From contig JANYDH010000203.1 of assembly GCA_025359865.1 (NCBI GenBank), forward strand, positions 1-34,041: a stretch of 34,041 bases of DNA, in the 5' to 3' direction. The DNA is from Actinomycetes bacterium (GTDB lineage: Bacteria > Actinomycetota > Acidimicrobiia > Acidimicrobiales > Ilumatobacteraceae). The position numbers and the translations under genes are program-made. Shown here piece after piece: positions 25,156 to 33,286 of the stretch. The notes under the pieces were generated by a model that ran no database searches, had not been told where the DNA came from, and saw nothing but the letters and a program-made list of their open reading frames with translations. Numbering within the stretch: the stretch's first letter is position 1; the number at the start of each line of letters is the position of its first letter.

Positions 25156-25196
25156 ACCCCAGAGGGTATCAGACGGATTGATACCCATGGGGGTAT
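25154..25196. promoter_or_regulatory. Two CsoR/CstR-type operators (sites 2 and 3)
   Basis: ATACCC-CAGA-GGGTAT at 25154-25169 and ATACCC-ATGG-GGGTAT at 25181-25196, both with perfect 6-bp arms, 27 bases apart start to start (about two and a half helical turns). They lie in the divergent promoter between the 52-aa Cys-rich protein and the persulfide dioxygenase and can control both. Confidence 0.75.
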
Positions 25197-25238
25197 TGTT
25201 GATTTGTACGAACCACCCGCAACAGGAGCTCGATCATC

Positions 25239-26651
25239 ATGTTCTTCCGCCAGTACTACCTCGGCTGCCTCTCACACGCGAGTTACCTAATCGGTGACAC
25301 CACGACGGGGCAGGCCGTGGTGGTCGACCCGCAGCGCGACATCGCCGAGTACCTCGCCGATGCCGAAGCGCACGGACTGACGATCGTCAAGGTGCTGGAG
25401 ACCCACTTCCACGCCGACTTCCTGTCGGGCCACCTCGAAGTCGCCGCGCACACTGGAGCGACGATCGGCTACGGACGCGACGCTGCCGGCCGGGCGGAGT
25501 TCCCGATCGAGACGTTCGCCAACGGCGACCGGATCCACCTCGGTAGCGATGGATGTGGGGTCGAGCTCGAAATCCGCGAAACACCCGGCCACACGCCAGA
25601 GTCGATCAGCATCGTGATCCATCCCGACGGACCCGACAGCGAGCCCTACGGCGTTCTCACCGGCGACACGCTGTTCATCGGCGACGTCGGCCGGCCGGAC
25701 CTGTTGGCGTCGGTCGGCGTCACCGCCGAGGAACTAGGCCGTCAGCTCTACCATTCGCTACACGAACAACTGCTGACGCTGCCCGATGCGACCAAGGTGT
25801 TCCCCGCTCACGGCGCAGGTTCTGCGTGCGGCAAGAACCTGTCGACCGAGACGGTGTCGACGATCGGCGAGCAGCGCCGGACGAACTACGCCCTTGCCCC
25901 GATGAGCGAGGACGCGTTCGTCGAAGCCGTCACCCAAGGACAGTCGGTCGCCCCGCTCTACTTCTCGTTCGCAGCGAATCGAAATCGCGAACGCCGCGAC
26001 CTGCTCGCCGACGACATCACCGTCCCAACCCTCACCATGGCCGAGGTGCTCGCCAACCAGCACGCCGGAGCAGTTGTCATCGACGCCCGCGAGGACATTG
26101 CGTTCGCTGCTGGCCACCTGCGCGGCTCGGTCAACGTCGGGCTCGGTGGGCGCTTCGCCGAATACGCCGGCGAGGTGATGGTGCCCGAGACGCCAATCGT
26201 GCTCGTCACCCCTCCCGGCCACGAGGCCGAGGCAAAGGTTCGTCTAGCGCGCATCGGGTTCGACAATGTCCTCGGTGCGCTCGAACATCCCGTCGACACG
26301 TTCCTCTCCCATCCAGAGCTCATCGAACCGCTGTCGCGACTGTCCGCCGAGGCGCTCGCTCAACGGATGAAGACCGTGTCGAACCTCGTGCTCGTCGATG
26401 TCCGTAACCCCGGCGAGGTGGAACTCGGCACCATCGACGGCGCCCGAACCATCAGCCTTCCCGAGTTGCTCACCAACCTCGACCAACTCGACCAGAGTCT
26501 GCCGACAGTGGTGTTCTGCGCGGGCGGGTACCGATCGGCCATCGCGTCGAGCCTGCTGCGTTCGCGCGGCTTCACGGACGTCTCCGACTTGATCGGCGGC
26601 TACACCGCATGGGAAACCCACCAGTCTCTGTCCACCAACGAGGCGACGTGA
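25239..26651 (+). CDS. Persulfide dioxygenase-rhodanese fusion (CstB-like)
   Basis: 470 residues. The N-terminal metallo-beta-lactamase domain (about 1-240) has the iron site THFHADFLSGH (His56, His58, Asp60), ETPGHTPES and GDTLFIGDVGRPDL, the pattern of ETHE1-type persulfide dioxygenases. A degenerate rhodanese domain follows (about 265-350, VIDAREDIAFAAGHLRGSVN, no active Cys), then a catalytic one (about 375-465, VLVDVRNPGEVELG...CAGGYRS, Cys near 427). Such fusions oxidise low-molecular-weight persulfides to sulfite or thiosulfate in the cytoplasm. AGGAG ten bases before the ATG. Two operators upstream; followed by a rhodanese fragment and a sulfite-type exporter, forming a sulfide-detoxification operon. 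Confidence 0.92.
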   Translation: MFFRQYYLGCLSHASYLIGDTTTGQAVVVDPQRDIAEYLADAEAHGLTIVKVLETHFHADFLSGHLEVAAHTGATIGYGRDAAGRAEFPIETFANGDRIHLGSDGCGVELEIRETPGHTPESISIVIHPDGPDSEPYGVLTGDTLFIGDVGRPDLLASVGVTAEELGRQLYHSLHEQLLTLPDATKVFPAHGAGSACGKNLSTETVSTIGEQRRTNYALAPMSEDAFVEAVTQGQSVAPLYFSFAANRNRERRDLLADDITVPTLTMAEVLANQHAGAVVIDAREDIAFAAGHLRGSVNVGLGGRFAEYAGEVMVPETPIVLVTPPGHEAEAKVRLARIGFDNVLGALEHPVDTFLSHPELIEPLSRLSAEALAQRMKTVSNLVLVDVRNPGEVELGTIDGARTISLPELLTNLDQLDQSLPTVVFCAGGYRSAIASSLLRSRGFTDVSDLIGGYTAWETHQSLSTNEAT

Positions 26652-26761
26652 TCCGCGAGTACGAGGAATGGATGAGCGGCCGTGTTTCCACCGCGGTCCA
26701 CATTCCGATGAGCGAACTGATGCCGCGGGTCGACGAGATCGACCGCACCAAGAAGTTCTAA
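26648..26761 (+). CDS. Truncated rhodanese-like mini-ORF (37 aa)
   Basis: From a GTG overlapping the previous stop (GTGA) it reads VIREYEEWMSGRVSTAVHIP then MSELMPRVDEIDRTKKF and TAA. This is the first half of a rhodanese domain (family pattern DVRE-x-x-EW-x-x-GH-x-x-x-A-x-HIP); the half with the catalytic Cys loop is absent. Seven bases separate it from the TauE/SafE gene. Either a deletion remnant of a stand-alone rhodanese kept in the operon, or a small coupled peptide. Confidence 0.6.
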   Translation: MIREYEEWMSGRVSTAVHIPMSELMPRVDEIDRTKKF

Positions 26762-26768
26762 GCCCACG

Positions 26769-27590
26769 ATGCGCGGACTGCTCGCTTCACCATTCGGGTT
26801 CCTCATTGGTCTCTCCCTCGGCGCGCTCGGCGGTGGTGGCTCTATCCTCGCGGTGCCTGCCCTCGTCTACGCTGCCGGCCAGACACCCAAACACGCCACC
26901 ACCACCTCGCTCGTGCTGGTCGCAGTCACGGCAGTGATCGGCATGGTGCCGCACTGGCGGGCCGGCCGAGTGCGCCTCGCAGCGGGCATGATCTTTGGTC
27001 TGGCCGGTATTGGCGGCTCGCTGCTCGGCTCGCATTGGAACAAGGCCGCTGATCCGAACGCTCTCCTCCTTGCGTTCTCCGGATTGATGCTGGTCGCCGC
27101 CTACGGCATGTGGCGTCGAGTCCGAACCACCTGCGCTCGGCAGCAACCTCGCTCGGTCGGCGCAGCAGCCGCGCGTGCCGAAGCACCATCCGTCAGCTCA
27201 TCCGTCCAAATCGACACTGCAACAGTGATCAAGGTCATCGTCGCCGGCACCATCGTCGGGCTTCTCACCGGCTTCTTCGGTGTTGGTGGAGGCTTCGTCA
27301 TCGTCCCGGCACTCGTGCTCGCGCTCGGGTTCACGATGCCTGAAGCCATCGGCACCTCATTGCTCGTCATCACCATCAATTCGGCCGTCGCGCTCACCAC
27401 CCGACTCCAAGCTGGGTCGATCGAATGGGCGACCGTGATCCCGTTCACTATCGCCAGCCTGATTGGTGTCGTCGTCGGCAGCCGGCTTGCCAGTAAGCAC
27501 GATTCGACGTCGTTGCAACGCTGGTTCGTCGCACTGCTCGTCGTCGTCGCTGTGTACACGGCGGTGCATTCCGGCCTGGCCCTGCGATGA
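26769..27590 (+). CDS. TauE/SafE-family sulfite/organosulfur exporter
   Basis: 273 residues, about eight hydrophobic helices in two homologous halves. Each half has the glycine-rich motif of the family: GLSLGALGGGGSILAVPALVY near the N-terminus and GLLTGFFGVGGGFVIVPALV in the second half, separated by a polar loop at about 118-148. Members export sulfite, sulfoacetate or related anions. Its place after the persulfide dioxygenase suggests removal of the sulfite or thiosulfate made there. ATG at 26769, seven bases after the rhodanese fragment. Confidence 0.9.
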   Translation: MRGLLASPFGFLIGLSLGALGGGGSILAVPALVYAAGQTPKHATTTSLVLVAVTAVIGMVPHWRAGRVRLAAGMIFGLAGIGGSLLGSHWNKAADPNALLLAFSGLMLVAAYGMWRRVRTTCARQQPRSVGAAAARAEAPSVSSSVQIDTATVIKVIVAGTIVGLLTGFFGVGGGFVIVPALVLALGFTMPEAIGTSLLVITINSAVALTTRLQAGSIEWATVIPFTIASLIGVVVGSRLASKHDSTSLQRWFVALLVVVAVYTAVHSGLALR

Positions 27591-27606
27591 GCCGTGAAGG
27601 CAGCTG

Positions 27607-27648
27607 ATACCCCTAGGGGTGTGATTCTGATACCCCCTGGGGTATAAT
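27607..27648 (+). promoter_or_regulatory. Two CsoR/CstR-type operators over a -10 box (sites 4 and 5)
   Basis: ATACCC-CTAG-GGGTGT (27607-27622, one arm mismatch) and ATACCC-CCTG-GGGTAT (27630-27645, perfect). Site 5 overlaps a TATAAT hexamer at 27643-27648, so occupancy should block the promoter of the MMPL gene at 27687. Confidence 0.75.
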
Positions 27649-27686
27649 AAGGCACCGCATCTCCAGCCGATCAAGGAACCGCCACC

Positions 27687-29861
27687 GTGAGCACCACCAT
27701 CGACCCGACCTTGCCCGTCGAACATGAGCCGTCACACGACCCCGACGAACGGGCGTTGTTCTCCCGCCTCGCCGCGTCGATGGCACGCCACCGTCGGGCG
27801 GTGATCCTGGTGTGGCTGCTGGTCACGCTGGCAGCCGCGCCACTGGCGATCACCCTCACCAAGTCGCTCTCGGGCGCCGGGTGGGATGCAAAGGGCTCCA
27901 CGGCCGAGCAGGTGCGCATGGAGCTCCGTAAGGACTTCCCGGCACTCGGCACGGAAAACCCGATCGTCGTCTACCGGCAGGCCACTCCCATCACCCAGGA
28001 TCCCGCCGGCTTACAGGCGCTCGAGGTGCAGTTGGCCATGGGCCCGCGGGTGCTGTCGGTGGCCGATCCGTTGGCGATGCCGCCCGAGGCCGGGATGATC
28101 TCACGCGACGGCCTGACCGCCTTGGTGCCGGTCGAGCAGAAGATCGGTAGTGACAAGGACCGTCCTGTCGCCGCCGGCGAACTTGGTAGCTACGTCGGAG
28201 GTCTCACCATCGCGCCCGGTTCCACCGCCAAGGTCACCGGTGAGTGGCCGGTGTGGGCGGACTTCAACAAAATGAACGAGGAGGCACTGCACAAAGCCGA
28301 ACTGTTGTCGGGGCTGCCGACTCTCATCATGTTGTTCATCGCGTTCGGTGCCATGCTCGCCGCAGGTGTACCGCTGATGCTCGCTATCGCCGGTATCGCC
28401 ACCGGCTTCGCCACACTCCACATGCTCAGCTGGATCACGCCGATCTCGGTGTGGTCGATGAACTTCTCCATGATGATCGGCCTCGCGGTCGGCATCGACT
28501 ACAGCCTGTTCATCGTCTCCCGCTACCGCGAAGAACGCGTCGAAGGCAAGGACGCCATCAAGGCCATCGAAAACGCGATGTCCACCTCCGGCAAGGCAGT
28601 CTTCCTCTCCGCCCTCACCGTCGTGTTATCGCTGTCCGCCGTGTTCCTTGTGCCCGTCATGGTGTTCCAGACGATGGCCCTGGGCATGATCATCTCGGTC
28701 ATCGCCGTCGCGCTCGCCGCACTCACACTGCTGCCTGCCGTGCTTGTCGCAATGGGCGACAAGGTTCTGGTGACCCGCGGCAAGAACGATCCCGACATCG
28801 TCGCCGAAGGCCGCTGGGCGAAGTGGACCGGTGTCGCACTGCAGCGCCCCGCAATGGTGCTCACCATCGGCCTCGTGCTGCTCGGCACGCTCATCGTTCC
28901 CTCGTTCGGCATGAAGCTCGGCATGCCCGGCGCCCGCGTCGTCGACCAAGGTCGCACCAGCCGCGACGGCTACGACATGGTCGTCCAGGCGTTCGGCCCC
29001 GGTGCCGCCGGTCCCGCCTACATCACCGTCAACGCGACCGATGCACACAAGGTGATCGACATCGCCACCGCCACCCCCAACGTGGTCGACGCCCGTGTCG
29101 TTGCCCCTCCCGCCACGACAGGTCGCGTCGTGATCCGCGTCACCCCCGGCACCCAGATCGACCAGTCGGCCACAGCCGACATGGTCACCCACCTGCGGAG
29201 CCAACTCGACGCCGCGATCCCGAACGCCAAGGTCGGTGGTCCCGCGGGTCAGAACCACGACCTCACCAACGTGCTCGTCGACCGCGCCCCCTACGCGATC
29301 GGTGTCATCCTGATCGTCGCCTTCCTGCTGCTCCTGGTGGTGTTCCGCAGCGTCGTCATCGCCACGTTCTCGATCCTGATGAACCTCGTGACGGTCGGTG
29401 CCGCCTTTGGCTTCGCCACGCTCGTGTTCCAACACGGCTACGGCACCGGGCTCATCGGCATCCAACACCAAGGCTTCGTCGACGCCTGGGCGCCACTGTT
29501 TTTCTTCGCCCTCCTCTTCGGGCTCTCGATGGATTACCAGCTCTTCCTTCTGGCCGCTATCAAGGAGCGCTACCAGGCCACCGGCGACACCCGCCGCGCC
29601 ATCGGTGAAGGCATCGCCCGCACCGGCCGACCAATCACCAACGCCGCGGTGATCATGATCATCGTGTTCATCGCCTTCGGGGTCACCGGGCCCATTCCAC
29701 CCACCGAGTTGGGCCTCACCCTCGCCATGGCCGTCCTGCTCGACGCCACCGTCGTGCGCGTGATGTTGGTCCCTGCCACCATGGCACTACTCGACGAGAA
29801 GAGCTGGTACGCCCCCAAGTGGCTCCAAAAGATCCTGCCCCACGTCAACTTCAGCCACTGA
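27687..29861 (+). CDS. MMPL-family RND transporter
   Basis: 724 residues, two halves each with a large periplasmic-type loop and about five to six helices. The Asp-Tyr proton-relay motifs of MmpL proteins are present in both halves: GLAVGIDYSLFIVSRYREE and FGLSMDYQLFLLAAIKERY. MMPL proteins use the proton gradient to export lipids or small hydrophobic compounds. GTG start with AAGGA nine bases upstream. It is the only gene behind operators 4 and 5, which link it to the persulfide/metal response; the cargo (a thiol- or sulfur-containing product?) is inference. It ends 25 bases from the convergent monooxygenase gene. Confidence 0.93.
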   Translation: MSTTIDPTLPVEHEPSHDPDERALFSRLAASMARHRRAVILVWLLVTLAAAPLAITLTKSLSGAGWDAKGSTAEQVRMELRKDFPALGTENPIVVYRQATPITQDPAGLQALEVQLAMGPRVLSVADPLAMPPEAGMISRDGLTALVPVEQKIGSDKDRPVAAGELGSYVGGLTIAPGSTAKVTGEWPVWADFNKMNEEALHKAELLSGLPTLIMLFIAFGAMLAAGVPLMLAIAGIATGFATLHMLSWITPISVWSMNFSMMIGLAVGIDYSLFIVSRYREERVEGKDAIKAIENAMSTSGKAVFLSALTVVLSLSAVFLVPVMVFQTMALGMIISVIAVALAALTLLPAVLVAMGDKVLVTRGKNDPDIVAEGRWAKWTGVALQRPAMVLTIGLVLLGTLIVPSFGMKLGMPGARVVDQGRTSRDGYDMVVQAFGPGAAGPAYITVNATDAHKVIDIATATPNVVDARVVAPPATTGRVVIRVTPGTQIDQSATADMVTHLRSQLDAAIPNAKVGGPAGQNHDLTNVLVDRAPYAIGVILIVAFLLLLVVFRSVVIATFSILMNLVTVGAAFGFATLVFQHGYGTGLIGIQHQGFVDAWAPLFFFALLFGLSMDYQLFLLAAIKERYQATGDTRRAIGEGIARTGRPITNAAVIMIIVFIAFGVTGPIPPTELGLTLAMAVLLDATVVRVMLVPATMALLDEKSWYAPKWLQKILPHVNFSH

Positions 29862-29886
29862 CAGAACAAGGAGCGCACAACTCGAT

Positions 29887-30936
29887 TCAGAGCGAGCTAC
29901 TAACGCTGCGCAGGATTCGGTCGGCGTCGGCGACGATAGTGCGGACGATGTCTCCGGCGGGTTGGATCTGGTGAAGGAGCTCGATCGCTTGTCCTGCAGG
30001 CATCATTCCTTGTTGCAGGTCGCCGTCTTGGTAGCCGGTTTCGACGCGTGTACCAGCCACGGCGTATTGGGCGGGAAAGGGGTGGATCTCGTTTTCACGC
30101 GTTTGCCATTCGCGTGTCCAATCGTTCTGCAGTGTGCGGAGGGGTTTGCCGGTGTATGCCCGGCTGAGTGTGGTGTCCTTGCTGGAAGCCGCGATAAGCC
30201 GATCCTTGTAGGCGCGATGTCCGTATCCCTCCTCACTGGCGATGAAGCGCGTACCCATCCAGGCACCGTGTGCACCGAGGCAACGCGCTGCGGCGAGCCC
30301 TCGGCCGTCGACGATGCCGCCGGCTGCGAGCACCGGAACCGAGACGGTGTCGACGACAGATGGGAGGAGCACCATCGTGCTGATGTGTCCGGTGTGTCCC
30401 CCACCTTCTGTTCCTTGGGCGACGATGAATTCAGCTCCTGCGATCTCGGCTTGCTTGGCGCGGCCGACCGAGCCGACGAGGGCGATGACTGCGATGTCTC
30501 GTTCGTTGCATGCAGTGACGAACCATTCCGGTACGTCGAAGGTGAGTACGACTGCCGCGGGGCGTTCGTCTAGGATCACTTCGACTTGTCGAGCGACGGC
30601 GCCGGGGGTGAGGAGCGGTTCCACGCCGCGGAGCTTCTCTCGGTCTTCAGGGGACAGCAATTGCCACAGCCGTCGGACGGGCTCCCATGACGCGGCGCCT
30701 TCGTCGACGAGTGAAGGTGGCACCAGAAGGTTGACGGCGAAAGGCTTGGCGGTGCCTGCCCGGATGGTTCGGATCTCGTCTCGGAGTGCGTCGGCGAGGT
30801 AGCTGACGCCACCGAGGCAGCCCATGCCGCCCGCCTCGCTGACTGCGACGACGAGTGGTGCTTGCGCGACGCGGGCCATTCCTGCGGACATGATCGGGTG
30901 TTCGATGCCGAAGCGGTGAGTGAGAGTGGTTTTCAT
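29887..30936 (-). CDS. Nitronate monooxygenase family protein (copy 2)
   Basis: 349-residue FMN enzyme of the nitronate monooxygenase / 2-nitropropane dioxygenase family. It has an N-terminal FGIEHPIMSAGMARVAQ, the central AQGTEGGGHTGHISTM with catalytic His, VPVLAAGGIVDGRGLAAARC for FMN phosphate, and YTGKPLRTLQNDW. It is closer to the short typical form than copy 1 (4207), which has a longer insertion after the first helices. GGAG precedes the ATG at 30936. The start overlaps (ATGA) the stop of a small cut-off ORF upstream, so it was once second in an operon. Confidence 0.9.
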   Translation of the reverse strand: MKTTLTHRFGIEHPIMSAGMARVAQAPLVVAVSEAGGMGCLGGVSYLADALRDEIRTIRAGTAKPFAVNLLVPPSLVDEGAASWEPVRRLWQLLSPEDREKLRGVEPLLTPGAVARQVEVILDERPAAVVLTFDVPEWFVTACNERDIAVIALVGSVGRAKQAEIAGAEFIVAQGTEGGGHTGHISTMVLLPSVVDTVSVPVLAAGGIVDGRGLAAARCLGAHGAWMGTRFIASEEGYGHRAYKDRLIAASSKDTTLSRAYTGKPLRTLQNDWTREWQTRENEIHPFPAQYAVAGTRVETGYQDGDLQQGMMPAGQAIELLHQIQPAGDIVRTIVADADRILRSVSSSL

Positions 30937-31031
30937 GGGAGCTCCGTTACGGGGAACGCTGCGAATCGGGCGTAGAGCTCGGGGCGCAGGTTGGAGAGAC
31001 CGGGCGGTTCGGGGTTCGGCACCGGTGGGGT
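30933..31031 (-). pseudogene. 3' remnant of a gene coupled to nitronate monooxygenase 2
   Basis: The frame ending at 30933 reads PPVPNPEPPGLSNLRPELYA then RFAAFPVTELP, a coding-like tail whose stop overlaps the next start by ATGA. At 31032 it runs straight into the 54-bp repeat and transposase debris, so the 5' part seems lost. A GTG within it could also start a 28-residue peptide. The parent family is not recognisable. Confidence 0.4.
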
Positions 31032-31085
31032 GTTAGCGGCCTGATTACCTGAGGATGGGGTGGGCCTGTTCGGCAGTGCTGTTTG
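31032..31085 (+). repeat. 54-bp repeat, left copy (inverted partner at 33829-33882)
   Basis: Runs from GTTAGCGGCCTGATTACC to CAGTGCTGTTTG and is the exact reverse complement of 33829-33882. It abuts the transposase remnant and may be part of an insertion-element end. Confidence 0.85.
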
Positions 31086-31676
31086 CTGGCCATGCCGACG
31101 ACGAGGTGAAGCCAACAGTGATGGGCGACTCGGCGTATGCGGGAGCGGACACCCTTGATGATCTGCAACAGGCCGGGTTCGATGTGAAAGCCAAAGTCCC
31201 CCCGGTCAGCGGCCGTGCTGGCATGTTCGGCAAGGACGACTTCGACATCGATCTGCAAGCAGACACCGTTGCCTGCCCGGTCGATCACGTCGTCAAGATC
31301 CAACGCAGCGCTGATCGTGCCGGCCGAGCCAATTTCGCCGAACACTGCGCTGGCTGTCCGCTGCGTCAGCGGTGCACCACATCGGCCAATGGGCGTTCGG
31401 TGACCATGCATCCGAAAGAAGCGGTACTGCAACGGGCCACGACCGCACAGGCCGACCCGCGATGGCGACACGACTACCGGTCGACGAGACCGAAAGTGGA
31501 ACGCAAGATCGCCCACTTCGTGCCCGTCGCGTGGGGCGGACGAAAAGCACGCACCCGCGGTTGACAATGCGTCACCACCGACGTCGAAACCCGCGCCGCC
31601 GCAGTCAACCTCGCCCGCATGGCCACCCTCGGTGTGACTTTCGTCGGTGGCAGTTGGGTGGCAACAACCAGTTGAA
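31086..31676 (+). pseudogene. IS1182-type transposase remnant
   Basis: Reads the C-terminal third of an IS1182-family transposase: VMGDSAYAGADTLDDLQQAG, then a Cys cluster (VACPVDH, CAGCPLRQRC) and RPKVERKIAHFVP with the terminal catalytic Glu, then GGRKARTRG. An in-frame TGA at 31562-31564 interrupts it, after which the frame goes on with QCVTTDVETRAAAVNLARMA to a stop near 31676. The N-terminal two thirds are gone; the left border is the 54-bp repeat. Non-functional. Confidence 0.75.
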
Positions 31677-31913
31677 CCGCCCAGAACACCAAACCGGCCG
31701 ATCTAAGGTGATCTCCACGGGCGTCACTCCCACCGCGAACCTCCCGCACCAGCCTCCAAAACACTGAAACCGGGCCCCGCCGCCCGAGCGGCCCCCCACG
31801 CACAACGACCCCACCACAGCCATCAGCGCCCACCACGACAGCATGACCGCCATGGACACCCACTACTACAGGAGTCACCTAGTGTGTTCCGCACTGAGAT
31901 AGGGAGGGCAGCC
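31677..31913 (+). other. Leader region of the 31914 gene
   Basis: No ORF with coding character. It probably holds the promoter of the monooxygenase-like gene; the frame open from 31884 is an upstream extension without support. Confidence 0.4.
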
Positions 31914-33077
31914 ATGACATCGCTCACCGAGAGTCCGAGTTCGGGTGCGGCTACTGAGTTGGCTGCGGGAGTCGACGGGCTGGCGGCTGTGGTGGCGGCG
32001 CAGCGTAGCGAGTTCGACTCAAAGGGTCGATTGCCCGATCACCTCTTTGAGCAACTTGCCACGCTGGGTTTGTTCCGGCTCCTTCTGCCGTCATCGCTCG
32101 GTGGGCCCGGGCTGTCAGCTCTTGAGTTCATGGATGTCGTTGAGGCGGCATCGGCTCTTGACGGGACGGTTGGGTGGCTGGTCGGTAATGGGGGCGGCAT
32201 GGCCCGGGTGGGGGCATACCTGCCGGTAGAAAGCGTGAAAGAGATCTTTGACGATCCCTTGGCGTTCGTGGTCTCGTCGACAGGTGCCGTCGGACGCGCA
32301 GTTCGCGTTACGGGCGGTTACCTCGTGGCGGGTCGTTGGCCGTTCGGAAGCGGTTCGCCGCACGGCACATGGTTCGCCCCGCTGTGTGCGGTTGAGGCCA
32401 GCGAGCAAGCGACCGGTGAAGTTATTTTCGTGTATGCACCGCGAAAGGACGTCGTGCTTCACGACAACTGGCGGGTTTCGGGTCTATGCGCCACAGGGAG
32501 CGTCGATTTCGAGTTCAAGGAGGTTTTCGTACCGGACCGTTTTGCGCACGCGTTCCAGCCCGAACCGACGCAGCCCGGCACGGTGTATCGGCTTCCCACT
32601 CGCTCGATATTTTCGTGGACGGTGGCCACGGTGCCGCTCGGCATCGCCGCTGGCGCTATCGATGACTTTGCAACGATCGCTGGCTCCGCGAAGCGGCGCG
32701 GCGACAGTGTCCCGCTCGCGGAGCGCGAACTGATTCAGTCGCAACTTGGCCAGGTCGAGGCGCGTACCGCTGCGAGCCGGGCGTACCTTCGTCACACGAT
32801 GAGCACTCTGCTCAAGGGGATCGAAGCTGGCACCGGCCTTGAGGCGAGCCGGGTCGACTTCCGACTCGCGTGCACGTTCGCGAGCCAATCGGCCCTCTGG
32901 GCAATCAATTTGGTCACCGAAATGGCCGGAGCGGTTGCCATCTTGCGGTCGTCGCCGCTCGAACGGCGTGAGAGAGACGCACGTGCTGCTGCGAAACACG
33001 TTGCGATGAGTCCGGCTGCCTATATCACCGGCGGGAAGCTACTGCTCGGACTCGACCTCTCGAGCGTCTCATTTTGA
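31914..33077 (+). CDS. Acyl-CoA dehydrogenase-fold flavin monooxygenase-like protein
   Basis: 387 residues. The start at 31914 is chosen for GGGAGGG upstream; 31884 is an in-frame alternative. The layout is that of the HpaB-C2/DszC branch of the acyl-CoA dehydrogenase fold: LFRLLLPSSLGGPGLSALEF, then DGTVGWLVGNGGG, VTGGYLVAGRWPFGSGSPHG (beta-domain flavin contact) and DNWRVSGLCATGSVDFEF, with an all-helical C-terminal domain. These proteins use reduced flavin from a partner reductase to hydroxylate aromatic or sulfur compounds and lack the dehydrogenase catalytic Glu context. No reductase gene is nearby. It lies between the two 54-bp inverted repeats and could have arrived with them. Confidence 0.82.
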   Translation: MTSLTESPSSGAATELAAGVDGLAAVVAAQRSEFDSKGRLPDHLFEQLATLGLFRLLLPSSLGGPGLSALEFMDVVEAASALDGTVGWLVGNGGGMARVGAYLPVESVKEIFDDPLAFVVSSTGAVGRAVRVTGGYLVAGRWPFGSGSPHGTWFAPLCAVEASEQATGEVIFVYAPRKDVVLHDNWRVSGLCATGSVDFEFKEVFVPDRFAHAFQPEPTQPGTVYRLPTRSIFSWTVATVPLGIAAGAIDDFATIAGSAKRRGDSVPLAERELIQSQLGQVEARTAASRAYLRHTMSTLLKGIEAGTGLEASRVDFRLACTFASQSALWAINLVTEMAGAVAILRSSPLERRERDARAAAKHVAMSPAAYITGGKLLLGLDLSSVSF

Positions 33078-33286
33078 ACCACCCTTCGACAGCGTCAGCG
33101 GCTGCGCGGGTATCCGGCTGACCGGGCCGACAGCCCTCCGCAGGGGAGCGAGAGCCCCTGGAAGTCGCAACGAGCAAATCCCCAGAACTGGGAGCCGTTG
33201 TCCGTCCGGACCCATACGGCCCCTAGTCATGCGCGCACTGGTCCCGTCGCCCCGAGGCGCGGCCGCACTGCTAGTGCTGCGCCGCA
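33078..33286. other. Intergenic stretch before repeat copy 2
   Basis: No gene, terminator or operator that I can support. Confidence 0.5.

Noticed and set aside
25156-25188. N-terminal extension of the Cys-rich protein to the start at 25188
   Set aside because: The extra 11 codons are operator DNA (sites 2 and 3), and the Cys-rich sequence begins naturally at 25155.
28244-29608. 454-codon plus-strand frame inside the MMPL gene
   Set aside because: It is the +1 shadow of a clear MMPL gene, extremely Arg/His-rich, typical of high-GC out-of-frame reading.
31562-31564. In-frame TGA in the transposase remnant as recoding
   Set aside because: The gene lacks two thirds of its length; a nonsense mutation in a dead element is the simpler reading.
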